Source: Paenibacillus sonchi
GTDB lineage: Bacteria; Bacillota; Bacilli; Paenibacillales; Paenibacillaceae
Assembly (NCBI RefSeq): GCF_016772475.1
Contig: NZ_CP068595.1
Location: 3,596,001 to 3,660,000 of the forward strand
Reading direction: 5' to 3'
DNA length: 64,000 bases
Shown here: positions 36,069 through 46,400 of the stretch, piece after piece
Layout: every line of letters begins with the position of its first letter
Numbering within the stretch: position 1 is the first letter of the stretch
Position numbers and translations under genes: made by a program
The notes under the pieces: model-generated
What the model saw: only the letters and a program-made list of their open reading frames with translations
Database searches by the model: none
What the model was told of the DNA's origin: nothing

Positions 36069-38288
36069 ATGGCTAAAATGTTATATCGACTGGGGTTTTG
36101 GTCGGCCAAGAATAGGATTAAGGTAATTATTGGATCAATTATGGTCCTGCTGATATCCTCAATACTGGCCATGTCGATGGGACCTAAACTTCATGAAGAG
36201 ACTACGATTCCCGGACTCGAGTCAATCGAAACGATGGGACAGATGTACCAAGAGTTTCCTTCCATGATCGACAATGGCGGACAAATCCAACTGGTGATGA
36301 AAGCAACGGCTAACGAAACGTTATCTACTGAAACAACAAAACAACTGATTATCACTGAACTCAACGAATTGGAAAAGGATCCGGCGGTGACAGCTGTTTC
36401 CAGCCCATACGAAAACCAGTCACTAAATACTGACGGCACGATCGGCTATGCAACGATATCTTATAATACATCAGGTGCTGATGTTACTGAAATATCAAAG
36501 GGACATGTGCTTGATGCCGCGGAAGCCCTTCGGGAAGCCGGCTTGCAGGCAGAATTAACTGGATCTGGTTTTGTTAAGATGGAAATCGGCGGTGCTACAG
36601 AAGGTATTGGTGTCCTGATTGCACTTGTTGTACTCACCTTTGCTTTTGGATCTTTCCTTACAGGGATTATTCCGGTTCTAACGGCAGTCATTGGCTTGGG
36701 AACTGGTGTAATGTTGATCATTATGGGCTCCAATTTTCTTGATACTCCTTCGTTTGCTTTATCGCTAGCCAGCATGATTGGTCTGGCGGTGGGTATTGAT
36801 TACGCATTGTTTATTATCTCCCGCTACCGTCAGCAGCTGGCTCAAGGCTTTGAGCGAAGAGAAGCAATAGCAATCGCTAATGGCACAGCAGGCAGCGCAG
36901 TCGTTTTTGCAGGGATTACAGTGATAATCGGTCTTGCCGGAATGACAGTTGTGGACATTCCGTTTCTAACGGCAATGGGTCTGGCCGCTGCGCTCTGCAT
37001 TTTCGTCGCTGTCTTAATCGCAATTATCACAGTGCCTGCTGTTCTCGATATGATGGGAGGAAGGATCAAAGTTAAGCAAAATAAACGCTCTGATAGGGCT
37101 ATCCTTCACCTTAAGAAAAAGGATCGCGGTAATAGATGGGGAAGATTTGTTACTGCACGTCCATGGCTGACAGTAATCTTTGGCCTTGCTCTGCTCGGAA
37201 CATTGTCGGTACCATTCTTACACATGGAGACAGGCACTATGGATGACGGACTGAAGTCAACGAGTCAGACAGAGAGAAGAGCATATGATCTGATGTCAGA
37301 GGCATATGGCGTTGGCTACCATAATCCGCTGATGATTCTAGCCAAGACAGATGGGAGTCCAGAGGCTGAGGCTAATCTAGCTAAAACAGTAGAAAAACTT
37401 AAGACCTACCCGAATATCGGTACTGTTGCTCCTGCCGTTACCGGAGCCTCAGGAAACCTCTCTTTAATTAATGTGATTCCGGCTACCGGCCATGCAGATG
37501 TAAAAACGGTAGAGCTGGTTAAGACGATTCGTAGTCATACTGAAGAAATTGCCCAAGAGAATCATGTGGAGCTTAAAGTAACCGGAAGCACAGCCATCAA
37601 TATTGATATTTCCCAAAAGCTTAACGAGGCATTACCTGAATTCTGTCTCATTATTGTCGGTTTAGCTTTTCTCCTGCTGATGATGGTATTCCGTTCCATT
37701 CTGGTTCCTATCAAAGCGGTTTTGGGCTTTGTCCTTTCTTTGGGTGCTACACTGGGATTCATAACCTATGTTGTACAGGACGGACATTTTCAAAAACTAT
37801 TCGGATTTAATGGAGAATCGTTAGTTCTGAATTTTCTCCCTATTATGGTTGTAGGTATCCTGTTCGGACTAGCTATGGATTACGAAGTATTTCTGGTCAG
37901 CAGGATGCGTGAGGATTACAAAAAGAATGGAGATGCTAAAAAGTCGGTACTGGCTGGAATTCGCCATAGCGGAGGTGTTGTTACAGCTGCGGGTCTCATA
38001 ATGATCTCGGTTTTTGCCGGATTCATGATGACCACCGATCCAAGTATTAAAGTAATGAGCTTTGCGCTTCTCTTCGGAGTTTTGTTTGATGCTTTTATTG
38101 TCCGCCTGCTCATTGTTCCCGGTGTGATGATACTATTGGGTAAAGCTGCCTGGTACCTGCCAAAGTGGTTAGACCGAATACTGCCAAATCTTGATGTTGA
38201 GGGTGAGGAAGTGATGAAAATTGCAGAGAACCGGCAACATAATAGTAGGAATGCTTCTAGTGATATTTTCCCTAGACCAGTTAAATAG
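36069..38288 (+). CDS. MMPL-family RND transporter (YdfJ-like)
   Basis: This 739-residue protein is built from two MMPL halves: one N-terminal helix, an extracellular domain, then five to six helices, repeated. Characteristic stretches are VGIDYALFIISRYRQQLAQG in the first half and FGLAMDYEVFLVSRMREDYK in the second, each with the conserved Asp-Tyr pair of helices 4 and 10 that carries protons. Export of a lipid or antimicrobial compound is inferred. GAGGAGA precedes the ATG. Length fits B. subtilis YdfJ. Followed by a strong terminator. Confidence 0.93.
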   Translation: MAKMLYRLGFWSAKNRIKVIIGSIMVLLISSILAMSMGPKLHEETTIPGLESIETMGQMYQEFPSMIDNGGQIQLVMKATANETLSTETTKQLIITELNELEKDPAVTAVSSPYENQSLNTDGTIGYATISYNTSGADVTEISKGHVLDAAEALREAGLQAELTGSGFVKMEIGGATEGIGVLIALVVLTFAFGSFLTGIIPVLTAVIGLGTGVMLIIMGSNFLDTPSFALSLASMIGLAVGIDYALFIISRYRQQLAQGFERREAIAIANGTAGSAVVFAGITVIIGLAGMTVVDIPFLTAMGLAAALCIFVAVLIAIITVPAVLDMMGGRIKVKQNKRSDRAILHLKKKDRGNRWGRFVTARPWLTVIFGLALLGTLSVPFLHMETGTMDDGLKSTSQTERRAYDLMSEAYGVGYHNPLMILAKTDGSPEAEANLAKTVEKLKTYPNIGTVAPAVTGASGNLSLINVIPATGHADVKTVELVKTIRSHTEEIAQENHVELKVTGSTAINIDISQKLNEALPEFCLIIVGLAFLLLMMVFRSILVPIKAVLGFVLSLGATLGFITYVVQDGHFQKLFGFNGESLVLNFLPIMVVGILFGLAMDYEVFLVSRMREDYKKNGDAKKSVLAGIRHSGGVVTAAGLIMISVFAGFMMTTDPSIKVMSFALLFGVLFDAFIVRLLIVPGVMILLGKAAWYLPKWLDRILPNLDVEGEEVMKIAENRQHNSRNASSDIFPRPVK

Positions 38289-38307
38289 AATGAATTAATA
38301 AATTGAA

Positions 38308-38351
38308 AGCAAGCACAGGAGACAGAATGTTTGATGTCTCCTGTGCTTGCT
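38308..38351 (+). terminator. Terminator after the MMPL gene
   Basis: Perfect 17-bp stem (AGCAAGCACAGGAGACA, 38308-38324 and 38335-38351) with a ten-base loop, followed by TGTTTCTG. Confidence 0.85.
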
Positions 38352-38462
38352 GTTTCTGTATGCAATTCGTACGTGCATAGATTTCTGCGAAGACGGCTGT
38401 GTTCAGCTCATACGGATTCTTGATCTATTCCAATGTGTATGCCATCCCTACAGTAAGAACCC

Positions 38463-38556
38463 AGGTGGCGAATCAAGTAAAGACCTATATGATCTCCATG
38501 TTCAATTGTTACATACGTATGAAAAACACGAAAAGCATCAAGGTCCATATCAATAA
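38463..38556 (+). CDS. Short conserved peptide, copy B (DLHVQLLHT element), tail of an unknown protein
   Basis: The frame reads GESSKDLYDLHVQLLHTYEK then HEKHQGPYQ and stops at 38554. It is open upstream to 38347, but only this part is shared with copy A (28616-28715). Synonymous differences between the copies show coding selection on this strand. The opposite strand also has a long open frame (38408-38749), which I regard as a shadow. No family is recognised. Confidence 0.45.
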
Positions 38557-38694
38557 AATTTAGAAAGTCAGATATTAGAAGGCGGGAGGAAGGACTTATA
38601 TCAGCTAAAGATTTGATAGGTGGAAATCTGTATTCCCCATACCCCAAATTTTCAAAACCGCAAAAGGTCAAAAGATCAGCCATTCTCCCATCAT

Positions 38695-38754
38695 GAACTG
38701 TGACCCGTAAGAGGTTCACTTTTTTCAAAGTTTCCATCTTACGGGTCACAGTTC
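38695..38754. repeat. Perfect 18-bp inverted repeat with 24-nt loop
   Basis: GAACTGTGACCCGTAAGA (38695-38712) and its exact inverse (38737-38754) flank an A/T-rich loop. It lies just downstream of the ABC-2 permease gene, whose stop is at 38773 on the minus strand. It may end transcription from that gene or be a tiny mobile-element relic. Confidence 0.6.
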
Positions 38755-38772
38755 AGGTGTTGCTTTCCCTGT

Positions 38773-39489
38773 TTATGGCTGCTCCGCATATCTCCACCAG
38801 GCAAAAGTTCCGGCTATTCCGATTATCCCCGTATACGCAAGAATGACTATACTGCTCAGCTGTAGAGAACCGGTGCTTTGAAATACCGACGGGATGGTCC
38901 AGGGGAAATAGGGGGCAAATCCAAAAGAGGCCAACACGTTGGAGAGAATGACGATGATCAGGATGAGCCCCAGGGGTGCCAGGTAGCCCTTGGTCACATT
39001 AGCCAAAAGAATGCTTGGTGCGGTCACAAAAATGTACAACAGCGAGGTGATCAGGAACTTAATGAATAAGCTCCAAATGAAAGCGGCGGACCCGCCTTCA
39101 ACGCCCAGGATTGCTCCTACGGCAAAACCTACGGCAAACATATAGATGGAAAGTAACAGGCACCATGCTAAAATGACAAGGAATTTGGACAATACAATTT
39201 TCGCTCTGGACACGGGTTTTGCCAGCAAATCTTTAATGGTTCTATCCGAAAACTCCCGTCCGAATACCCATGCCGCAACAAAGGTGTATCCGATCAGTCC
39301 CAGCGGGGCAAGCGTATCCAGCAATCCGGTTAAATACGCTTCCCACTGTACACCGCCGGCGTCACTGGATAATACATTTCCGACGCCCATCATGACGGGC
39401 CCGAAGCCTAAAACCAAAAACATGATCCAGAACACATTGGAGCGGATAATCTTGCGAATCTCACAATGTAACACAGATAGAATATTCAT
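38773..39489 (-). CDS. ABC-2 type transporter permease
   Basis: This 238-residue protein has six hydrophobic helices in the ABC2_membrane_5/BcrB style: an N-terminal CEIRKIIRSNVFWIMFLVLG, FGREFSDRTIKDLLAKPVSR as the cytoplasmic coupling loop, and a last helix with ILAYTGIIGIAGTFAWW. It is the membrane partner of the ATPase at 39486, with a four-base start/stop overlap. Export of a peptide antibiotic or resistance to one (bacitracin-type) is the usual role. Confidence 0.88.
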   Translation of the reverse strand: MNILSVLHCEIRKIIRSNVFWIMFLVLGFGPVMMGVGNVLSSDAGGVQWEAYLTGLLDTLAPLGLIGYTFVAAWVFGREFSDRTIKDLLAKPVSRAKIVLSKFLVILAWCLLLSIYMFAVGFAVGAILGVEGGSAAFIWSLFIKFLITSLLYIFVTAPSILLANVTKGYLAPLGLILIIVILSNVLASFGFAPYFPWTIPSVFQSTGSLQLSSIVILAYTGIIGIAGTFAWWRYAEQP

Positions 39490-40439
39490 CTTTTATTCCC
39501 CCTGTTGACTCCGATGGTGCGGAGAAAGTATCCTTCCAGATCCTCCGTAATTACCCGGAGCGACGTTGGCGGCTGATTGCTTTGAACGAGCAGTTCGGCC
39601 AGCCGTTCAGGATGATCTGCCGCATGTTCATTGGTTAGTTTAATAGAGCCGTCCGGGGTATCCTCAAAGGCATAGCCATGCTCTTCCAGCACCTTCTTTA
39701 AGGCAGGTTTGTTCCGGCCGTTCACGACCAGGCTTTTCTCTAAGGACTGCTCCAGCTTATCCATTGCGACTTCTTTAACCAGCTGGCCGCTGTGAATAAT
39801 TCCAATCCGTGTAGACACCTTCGAGAGCTCCTCTAACAGATGGCTGGATATAAAAACCGTAATGCCGAAATTGTTCGCCAGATTATATAACATATTCCGT
39901 ATCTCCGCCACGCCTGCGGGATCAAGGCCATTGATGGGCTCGTCCAAGATTAGAATTTCCGGATCGTGAATCATCGCCTTCGCAAGTCCCAGGCGCTGCT
40001 TGTTTCCCAAAGAGAGATGTTTTGCTTTTTTCTTTTTGTGCGGCTCAAGCCCCAGCTTATAGATCACCTGATGTACGGCATCTTTGTCCGGCAACCCTTG
40101 CATGCGTCTTGCGATGTCAAGATTCTCCGTTACAGTCAGATCAGGATAAAAAGTAGCCTCCTCCAAATATCCGACCTTGCTCCATAATTTATAATTTCCG
40201 GCATCGACCTTTTCACCTAACATATAGAGCTTACCGGAGGTTGGCCTCAGCATAGCCAGAAGCATCTTGATGGTCGTTGTCTTCCCGGCGCCATTCAGTC
40301 CCAGGAATCCAAAGATCTCTCCTCGGTTCACCTCCAGCGAAAGATTATTTAATACGGTATAGTCGCCAAACCTTTTATGCACTCCGTCAATTTGTATAGC
40401 AGGCGTGCTGCCTATTTTTTTCTTTGATAAAATTCGCAT
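39486..40439 (-). CDS. ABC-2 type transporter ATPase (BcrA-like)
   Basis: This 317-residue ATPase has Walker A GLNGAGKTT, signature LSLGNKQRLG, Walker B ILILDEPINGLDP, switch His in FISSHLLEELSK, then a C-terminal extension typical of DrrA/BcrA exporters. The ATG at 40439 is used; a longer frame upstream lacks a start signal. It energises the permease at 38773. Confidence 0.9.
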   Translation of the reverse strand: MRILSKKKIGSTPAIQIDGVHKRFGDYTVLNNLSLEVNRGEIFGFLGLNGAGKTTTIKMLLAMLRPTSGKLYMLGEKVDAGNYKLWSKVGYLEEATFYPDLTVTENLDIARRMQGLPDKDAVHQVIYKLGLEPHKKKKAKHLSLGNKQRLGLAKAMIHDPEILILDEPINGLDPAGVAEIRNMLYNLANNFGITVFISSHLLEELSKVSTRIGIIHSGQLVKEVAMDKLEQSLEKSLVVNGRNKPALKKVLEEHGYAFEDTPDGSIKLTNEHAADHPERLAELLVQSNQPPTSLRVITEDLEGYFLRTIGVNRGNKR

Positions 40440-40555
40440 AACCTTTAACTCCTCCATAAAGAGAGAGCTTATACAGGAATCTAAGGACAACATTCCTGAA
40501 CAAGCTCCATCGAAAATGTTTCAATAAATCTACTGCTTGATGATGTTATGACAAT

Positions 40556-41715
40556 CTAAGATTGGCGGGGCGCAGCTGGCCCAAGCCCAATGGAGCAGAG
40601 CCAATTCAGTGCTACCTCATGCAGCACGTTGATGTTATCTACCTGACAGTGTTCTAATCCGCCAAGCCGTCTATCCTCTATCGCATAGAATGTCTTGTTA
40701 GGCGAACCGGCCTGCTCGTAATTCTTCAAGGCTTGTGTTAGCGGATTGGGCTGAACCAATATCTCTTCCGCTCCATGCATGACAAGCAGCGGACATTGAA
40801 TCTGGTGAAGTACGCCCTCAAGATCATAGGCAAAACGCGGATTCCCGCAAAATCCTCCAGGCTTTCTGCCCCGAGAATTCTCATGCCGTGTGCGGCCAGA
40901 CTTGGCGGCATCCATGAAAGCATGGCTTTCCAGTCGAAGGCATGCGTACCGCCGTCGGAGATGACGGCAGCAATCCGGTGATCGAACGAAGCGAACCGCA
41001 GGGAGTCGTAAGCCGCAAAGCTCTCCCCGTGCACGATAATCTTATCCGGATCGACTTCCGGCCGGGTTAGAAGGAAGTCGATGGCCCGGGAATGAAAGGC
41101 CTCGCTGTCCGCCCGTCTCCCCTTCCCCTTTTCGTACATCGAGAGGCCGGTGCCGGGCTGGTCATAGACCAAAAAGTTATATCCACACGAAATGAAGGCA
41201 GGACCCAGCCAGAAATAGTTTTCAATGGACCACTCGTCACCACCGTTAAGTGCAAATACGGTCGGCTTTGGACCTTCTATCCAGGAAGGGGAGAAGAAGT
41301 ATCCATCCAGCTTGACATCCTCGTAATCGACCTCAATCTTCTCCGGACGGACCTCGAAGTATGTTCCGGCAGCCTCGAAAAGTTCATTCACCTTTTTAAA
41401 GATACGGATTTTCTCATTGTCATCATCCATCACTGCATACTCTGCGATTCTGTAGTAATTGCAGGCACGAATGTAGCAGTTCCGTGCGGTATACCAGTTT
41501 CCGGCCGTTTCTGCCTCCTTGCCGTGTCTTTCCAGTGCCTGAGCGGTGATGAGCCATTCCCTGTGCCACGTAGCCTTGTCATCGGGGTCGATTTTTTTGC
41601 AGGCCTCATAGATTTCAGTGACGTCTGTAGCACCAAGGCTTGCCATACCCAAAGCTTTGGTAACCTGGTATGACATCATGTAGTTATTAGGCCAGCGGCT
41701 GAACTCAATTGACAT
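40556..41715 (-). pseudogene. Alpha/beta hydrolase (dipeptidyl-peptidase/FrsA-like), interrupted by a -1 frameshift
   Basis: ATG 41715 follows AAGGAGG and opens an N-terminal helical domain (GNWYTARNCYIRACNYYRIA), then a hydrolase core with nucleophile elbow HGESFAAYDSLRFA. The frame departs after SLEDFAG near 40846, and the rest (NPRFAYDLEGVLHQIQCPLL, VMHGAEEILV with the acid region) lies in the other frame down to 40556. Adding one G to the GGG complementary to 40844-40846 joins them in a normal protein of about 386 residues. Inactive if the shift is real. Substrate is unknown. Confidence 0.8.
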
Positions 41716-41851
41716 TTCGACTTCCTCCTTCTTAAGTTCCAGTGATTGTAGTTTTCTGCTACAACTTATTTTTACATCCAAAGATGAAGCTTCTTTAAAA
41801 GAAAAATAAATAGATCTAAAGAGAATATAAAAAACTATAAACTGCCAAGCA

Positions 41852-41891
41852 GAAACGGCTTCGCCGTCCTTTAAAAGGACGGTATCGTTTC
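41852..41891. repeat. Palindromic cruciform-like sequence
   Basis: CCGTCCTTTAAAAGGACGG (41864-41882) is a perfect palindrome, flanked by GAAACG and CGTTTC. It sits in the 314-bp gap between the hydrolase and the kinase remnant; no gene is seen there. Confidence 0.5.
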
Positions 41892-41952
41892 AGCGAGAAA
41901 TATAAGGATGATTTGTGGCGTGAAACATATAAATCCTTATATTTTAAAAAAC

Positions 41953-41992
41953 AAAAAAAGGCTGTTACCTGGGTCCACACCCGGGAACAGCC
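41953..41992 (-). terminator. Terminator after the kinase remnant
   Basis: On the minus strand GGCTGTTCCCGGGT-GTGG-ACCCAGGTAACAGCC is followed by a run of seven T. Confidence 0.8.
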
Positions 41993-42030
41993 TGTAGCTT
42001 TGTTGTTGGAGAAGGAGTGCAAAAATAAAA

Positions 42031-42894
42031 TCAGCGTTGTACCGCCAGGGGAAGGCTGAATCTGATCCCCAAACCGCCATATTCGGAGGAGTAGGCAACA
42101 ATTTCGCCCCCGTGATGTTCAATAATAGAATATCTTACAGCATTGCTAAAGAGATTGCCGAACACCCGGCGGATCATCGGTTCATTGACCGTTAGCCCTA
42201 TACTGTCCGTGAAAGAATGGCGGCAAGTCAGTTCGATGTCAAGTCCCGCCAGCTCGTATTCATATTCAAAAGCAATGTCTTCAAATAATTCTGTTGCTTT
42301 TACAGGTTTAGCTATCATGGATTCGAGCTCCAGTTTTTCTTTGGTGAAGCTTGAGAAATCATTGAGGAGTTCAACCATATATGCTGACTTCCTTTGAATC
42401 AATTCATAATATTCCTGCTTTTCAGTTTCGGGTAAATCCTTGTGTGTAGCCAGCAGTTCAGTAAAACCGTTAATAGAGGTCAGGGGTGTTTTCAAATCGT
42501 GGGCGATGGCTGCAATCATATCGGTTTGTTCTCTGTGGGCGAGTTGAAGCCTATGCTCCATCTTATTGAAGTGCTTATAAAGTTCTCCGATCTCGTCCTT
42601 ACGCTTCAAAGCCAGCGGAGGCAGGGGATGGACCACATTTACTTCCCCCAGCCGGGTATTCAGACGCCGAATGGGCTTCTCTATGCGAAAATGAATATAG
42701 ATGATCAGAATAAAAAATATGCAACCAGCAATGGCGAATATGGGCAGCAGCAAGGCTATATATCGTGAGTCCAGCAAGGTGGTACGTATAGGAGAGTATA
42801 CTGCAAAGACAAACTTTAAATACAAACCAATAGAAAACATAAGAATTAGCAGCATCAGCAGGAATAATAGGGGAAGCTTTATTTTCAGTTTCAT
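42031..42894 (-). pseudogene. Sensor histidine kinase lacking most of its ATP-binding site
   Basis: This 287-residue frame has two membrane helices, a HAMP segment (FRIEKPIRRLNTRLGEVN), the dimerisation/phosphotransfer helix (IAAIAHDLKTPLTSINGFTE) and the N-box (MIRRVFGNLFSNAVRYS). It then jumps straight to IIEHHGGEIVAYSSEYGG. The D-x-G-x-G, F and G2 boxes, about 70 residues, are absent, so ATP cannot be bound. The reading frame stays open, so the deletion is in frame. It lies just downstream of its broken response regulator. Confidence 0.8.
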
Positions 42895-42895
42895 C

Positions 42896-43322
42896 CTATT
42901 GCTCTCTTTCTGTGTATTTATAGCCTATGCCCCAAATGGTTTTAATAAAGTTATGTTCAGGGCCCAGTTTCTTGCGGATATTTTTGATATGAACGTCGAG
43001 CTTCCGGCTGTACAGGAAGGCTTCAAACGTTTTATCATTCAAAATGAGCGGAGCATCAGCCTTTTCTTTAGTGGGACTAAGTTCGCCCCACTCTTTATGC
43101 AGCCTGTCCACTTTCCGGAAATGAGCCTTTATCCTGGAGGCCAGCTCCTGAATACTGAAAGGTTTGGTCATATAATCATCTGCGCCGATTTCAAGACCGA
43201 CAATTTTATCAATATCCTGATCCCGTGCACTTAATAACAGAATGGGAACATTATACGAGGACCGGATTGATGAGTTTCACGATTTCTTCATCATCGTCTA
43301 CTACTAATATCGTTTTTGGCAT
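42896..43322 (-). pseudogene. OmpR-family response regulator with two internal deletions
   Basis: ATG 43322 (GGGAGG upstream) begins PKTILVVDDDEEIVKLI, then the frame stops. In another frame the receiver resumes at SYNVPILLLSARDQDIDKIV and GLEIGADDYMTKPFS, so the middle of the receiver including the phospho-acceptor Asp is missing. The DNA-binding domain joins EAFLYSRKL to DVHIKNIRKKLG, lacking about 50 residues of the winged helix. The gene is 427 bp, against about 690 for the family. Confidence 0.85.
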
Positions 43323-43439
43323 TTGACTACCTCCCAGAAGCAAACGGACGTGATATAAATCATAATTCCTTAATCTGGTTGATGCAAACTTTCGCAGATC
43401 TCTTGATTGGACGGATTGGGTATGGCGATTTCACAGTTA

Positions 43440-43466
43440 AAGGCCATCCTTTTCGGGATGGCCCTT
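43440..43466. terminator. Bidirectional hairpin terminator
   Basis: AAGGCCATCC-TTTTC-GGGATGGCCCTTT serves the amidase gene on the minus strand; a short T tract follows on both strands. Confidence 0.7.
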
Positions 43467-43491
43467 TCTGTAATCTTTGAATGGAGCTTCA

Positions 43492-46400
43492 TTAGTTCAA
43501 GTTTTCCGATAATCTGGATACCATTGTGGCGAACTCTGCTCTGGTAATATCTTGTCCAGGCTTAAATGTACTGTCTGCGTATCCGGTAATAATTTTATTG
43601 GAGGCGAGTGCATCAATGGAATCATAATACCATGCATTTCTTTGTACATCCTTGAATGAGGTGTTTCCGGTACCCGTCAGCTTGAAGGCTCTGGTGATTA
43701 GTGTTGCTAATTCACTACGGCTAATCTTATCGTTCGGACGGAAGGTTCCATCGCTATATCCGTTCATCAAGCCTGATCCGGCAGCTGCACCAATATACTT
43801 ATTCGCCCAATGCGTTGAAGATACATCAGTAAAGTTGCTAGCTTGTCCTTCAAGTCCCATGTACGTTGCAATGACCTTAATCGCTTCGGCACGGGTCAAA
43901 CCTGAATCCGGACGGAAGGTTCCGTCGGCATAACCCGTTAGTAATCCCTTAGCAATAAGCAGGTCAATGCTTGCTTTCGCCCAATGATTCAGTGTATCTG
44001 CAAAACTGACAACTTCCGGCTTAGGTGTTGGTGTTGTTGTTTCTGCAGGTGCTGTAGGAGCCGGTGTTGGTGTAGGCGTTGTTGTTGCTGGAGGAGTCAC
44101 TGGACCTTCTCCAGTACCTAGATTTGGATTAGTTGTTCCATTATCTGTTGGATCAGGATTAGTAGGGCTTGGAACGTATTGAAGTGCTGGAGCAAAGGCT
44201 GTAAGCAGTCTGGCTTGACTTTGTTGCTCAAGAGCATAGCCCATACCTAAAACTTTTGCATCGTCCCATGCTCTGCCCACAAGCTGCATAGAGATCGAAT
44301 ATCCGCTGTCGTTCGTTCCTACAGGAACCACTACTGTAGGGAGACCGACATTAGACGTTAATACGCCTGTGTTGCGGTCAGAGCTTAATTGAGAAGCTGC
44401 TGCGTCATTGTTATATACGTCACTAATGAAACCTGCATAAACGACAGCATCCACGCCATTCTCGTCCATCCACCCTTTAATCACTTCCTTATAGTCGCTT
44501 CTATACTTGATGTAATCCTGTACCGCCTGTTCAGTCATCCGCGCAGGCTGAGTATATCCTCTTTGATTATAGATAAGCACCTTATCTGAAGCCAGCACAC
44601 TTGCTCCATCCAGGTAAGGGAAGTTCTTATGAAGCTCGATATAGCGCGCCCAGCCTTCAGTAGATCCATTAATGCCTGAAGGACGGCTGGGAGCTGAAGG
44701 TATTGCTGACATTTCAACCATTGTTGCACCCGCTGCCTGAAGCTCAGAGAACTTATCCTTTACCGCTTGTCCAGTATCATCATCAGCATAGCTAGATACA
44801 AAGGATGAGGGGATATATCCGATTTTCTTTCCTTTCAATGCATTGGCATCCAGAGCTTCCTTCCAGTTCACCGGACGCTTATGATCTGCATCAGCAGTCA
44901 CGGTGAAAATATCCTGTGGGTCTGTACCCGTTGTAGCATTCAACATAATGGCCAGGTCAGTTACTGTTTTGGCAATGGGACCTGCATAATCCTGTCCCCA
45001 AGTGAGCGGCAGTACACCTGTAGTACTGGCCATACCGTCTGTACCACGGAAGCTTTTTAAGCTGGCGCCTGTCGTAGGTGCATAGAGAGATACCCCTGTT
45101 TGTGATCCCATGGCTGCTGCTGCAAAATCGGCTGCAACAGATACCGCCGATCCGCCGCTTGAGCCAAAAGATGTTTTGGATGGATACAGCGCATTCCATG
45201 TTTGCATCCAGCCGCTTTCACTAAAGCTTCCGCTATTTGCAAACTCAGAAGTATTTACTTTACCAATAATGACAGCGCCAGCTTCCCGCAGCTTATTCAC
45301 CTGGAAGGCATCGGATTCAGGCCGCCAGCCTTCAAGCGCTTTGCTGCCGCCTGTAGTGGGCATATCCTTTGTGTCATAAATATCTTTTATGGCAATCGGA
45401 ATCCCCAGCAGATCACCTTTTGCGCCTTGTGCACGGGCATTGTCAGCAGCTTTGGCTTGGGCTAGCGCAGTTTCGGATACGTGCAGGAAGGCATGGAATC
45501 CGAGTTGCCCCTCATCGTACGCCTTGATTCTATCCAAATACGCTTGAGTAATTTGTACAGAAGTCGTTTTTCCATTGATCATATCCTGCTGCATCTCTGC
45601 AATTGATTTATTCACAACATCATAGGGGGATGAAGTGACGAATGTTTTGGCTGCTGGGGCATCTGGAATAACCAGGTTATCTCCGGTATCCAGCCCCTCT
45701 ATAGCAGAGATATCCCAGTTACTGATGGACCTGATTTGTGCATGGGTTAATCCAGATACATCTAGCTGCTGATTAAGTCCATTAAGCGTGGTAACCAGAT
45801 TGTTCAGCCCTGCTTCGCCAGCTTCTCCAACTTGTACAAAATGCACCAGGGATTTGGACTGACCCGGCTCAATATTTAAGGTATTAATGAAGCCATAGAA
45901 ATTCGCCTCATTTCCGGACTTAGCCAGGGGTGTCGTGAATGGATTCTGCTGCTGATTCCCCAGAGCAGTTAATCCATTATGAAACGGATATGGAGATCCA
46001 ACTGCAATACCTAGGGGGTTATTGTTTTTGGCACTGCTATCGACAACAATCCATGAATCGTCTGTCGTCACCTCCAGATCATTGGAGTAGGTTGCCTTGA
46101 CTACAGAAGCATTTGCCGCTGTTCCATATCCTAAAGAGCCGCCGAAAGACACATCAATCTTTACAGCCATATCATTCTTATTAGTAAAAGTATCAAAGAA
46201 TCTCGTTCTATTATTAATAGTATCTACATACACATCACGGGTGACTGTGACATTTCCCAGATTTACAGATTGAGTTGAAGTGAATCTATTAACGCCATCG
46301 TATTTCAGGTCGAACCCGCGCATCATCTGTCCATTCATCAGTGAAGCTGAAGGAGATGACACTTTAACAAAGATATTACCGAAGCCTTGCACTTGTGTAG

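Noticed and set aside
38408..38749. Open frame of 113 codons on the minus strand overlapping the DLHVQLLHT element
   Set aside because: Comparison of the two copies shows synonymous changes in the plus-strand frame, so the plus strand is the coding one; the minus frame begins inside a perfect inverted repeat.
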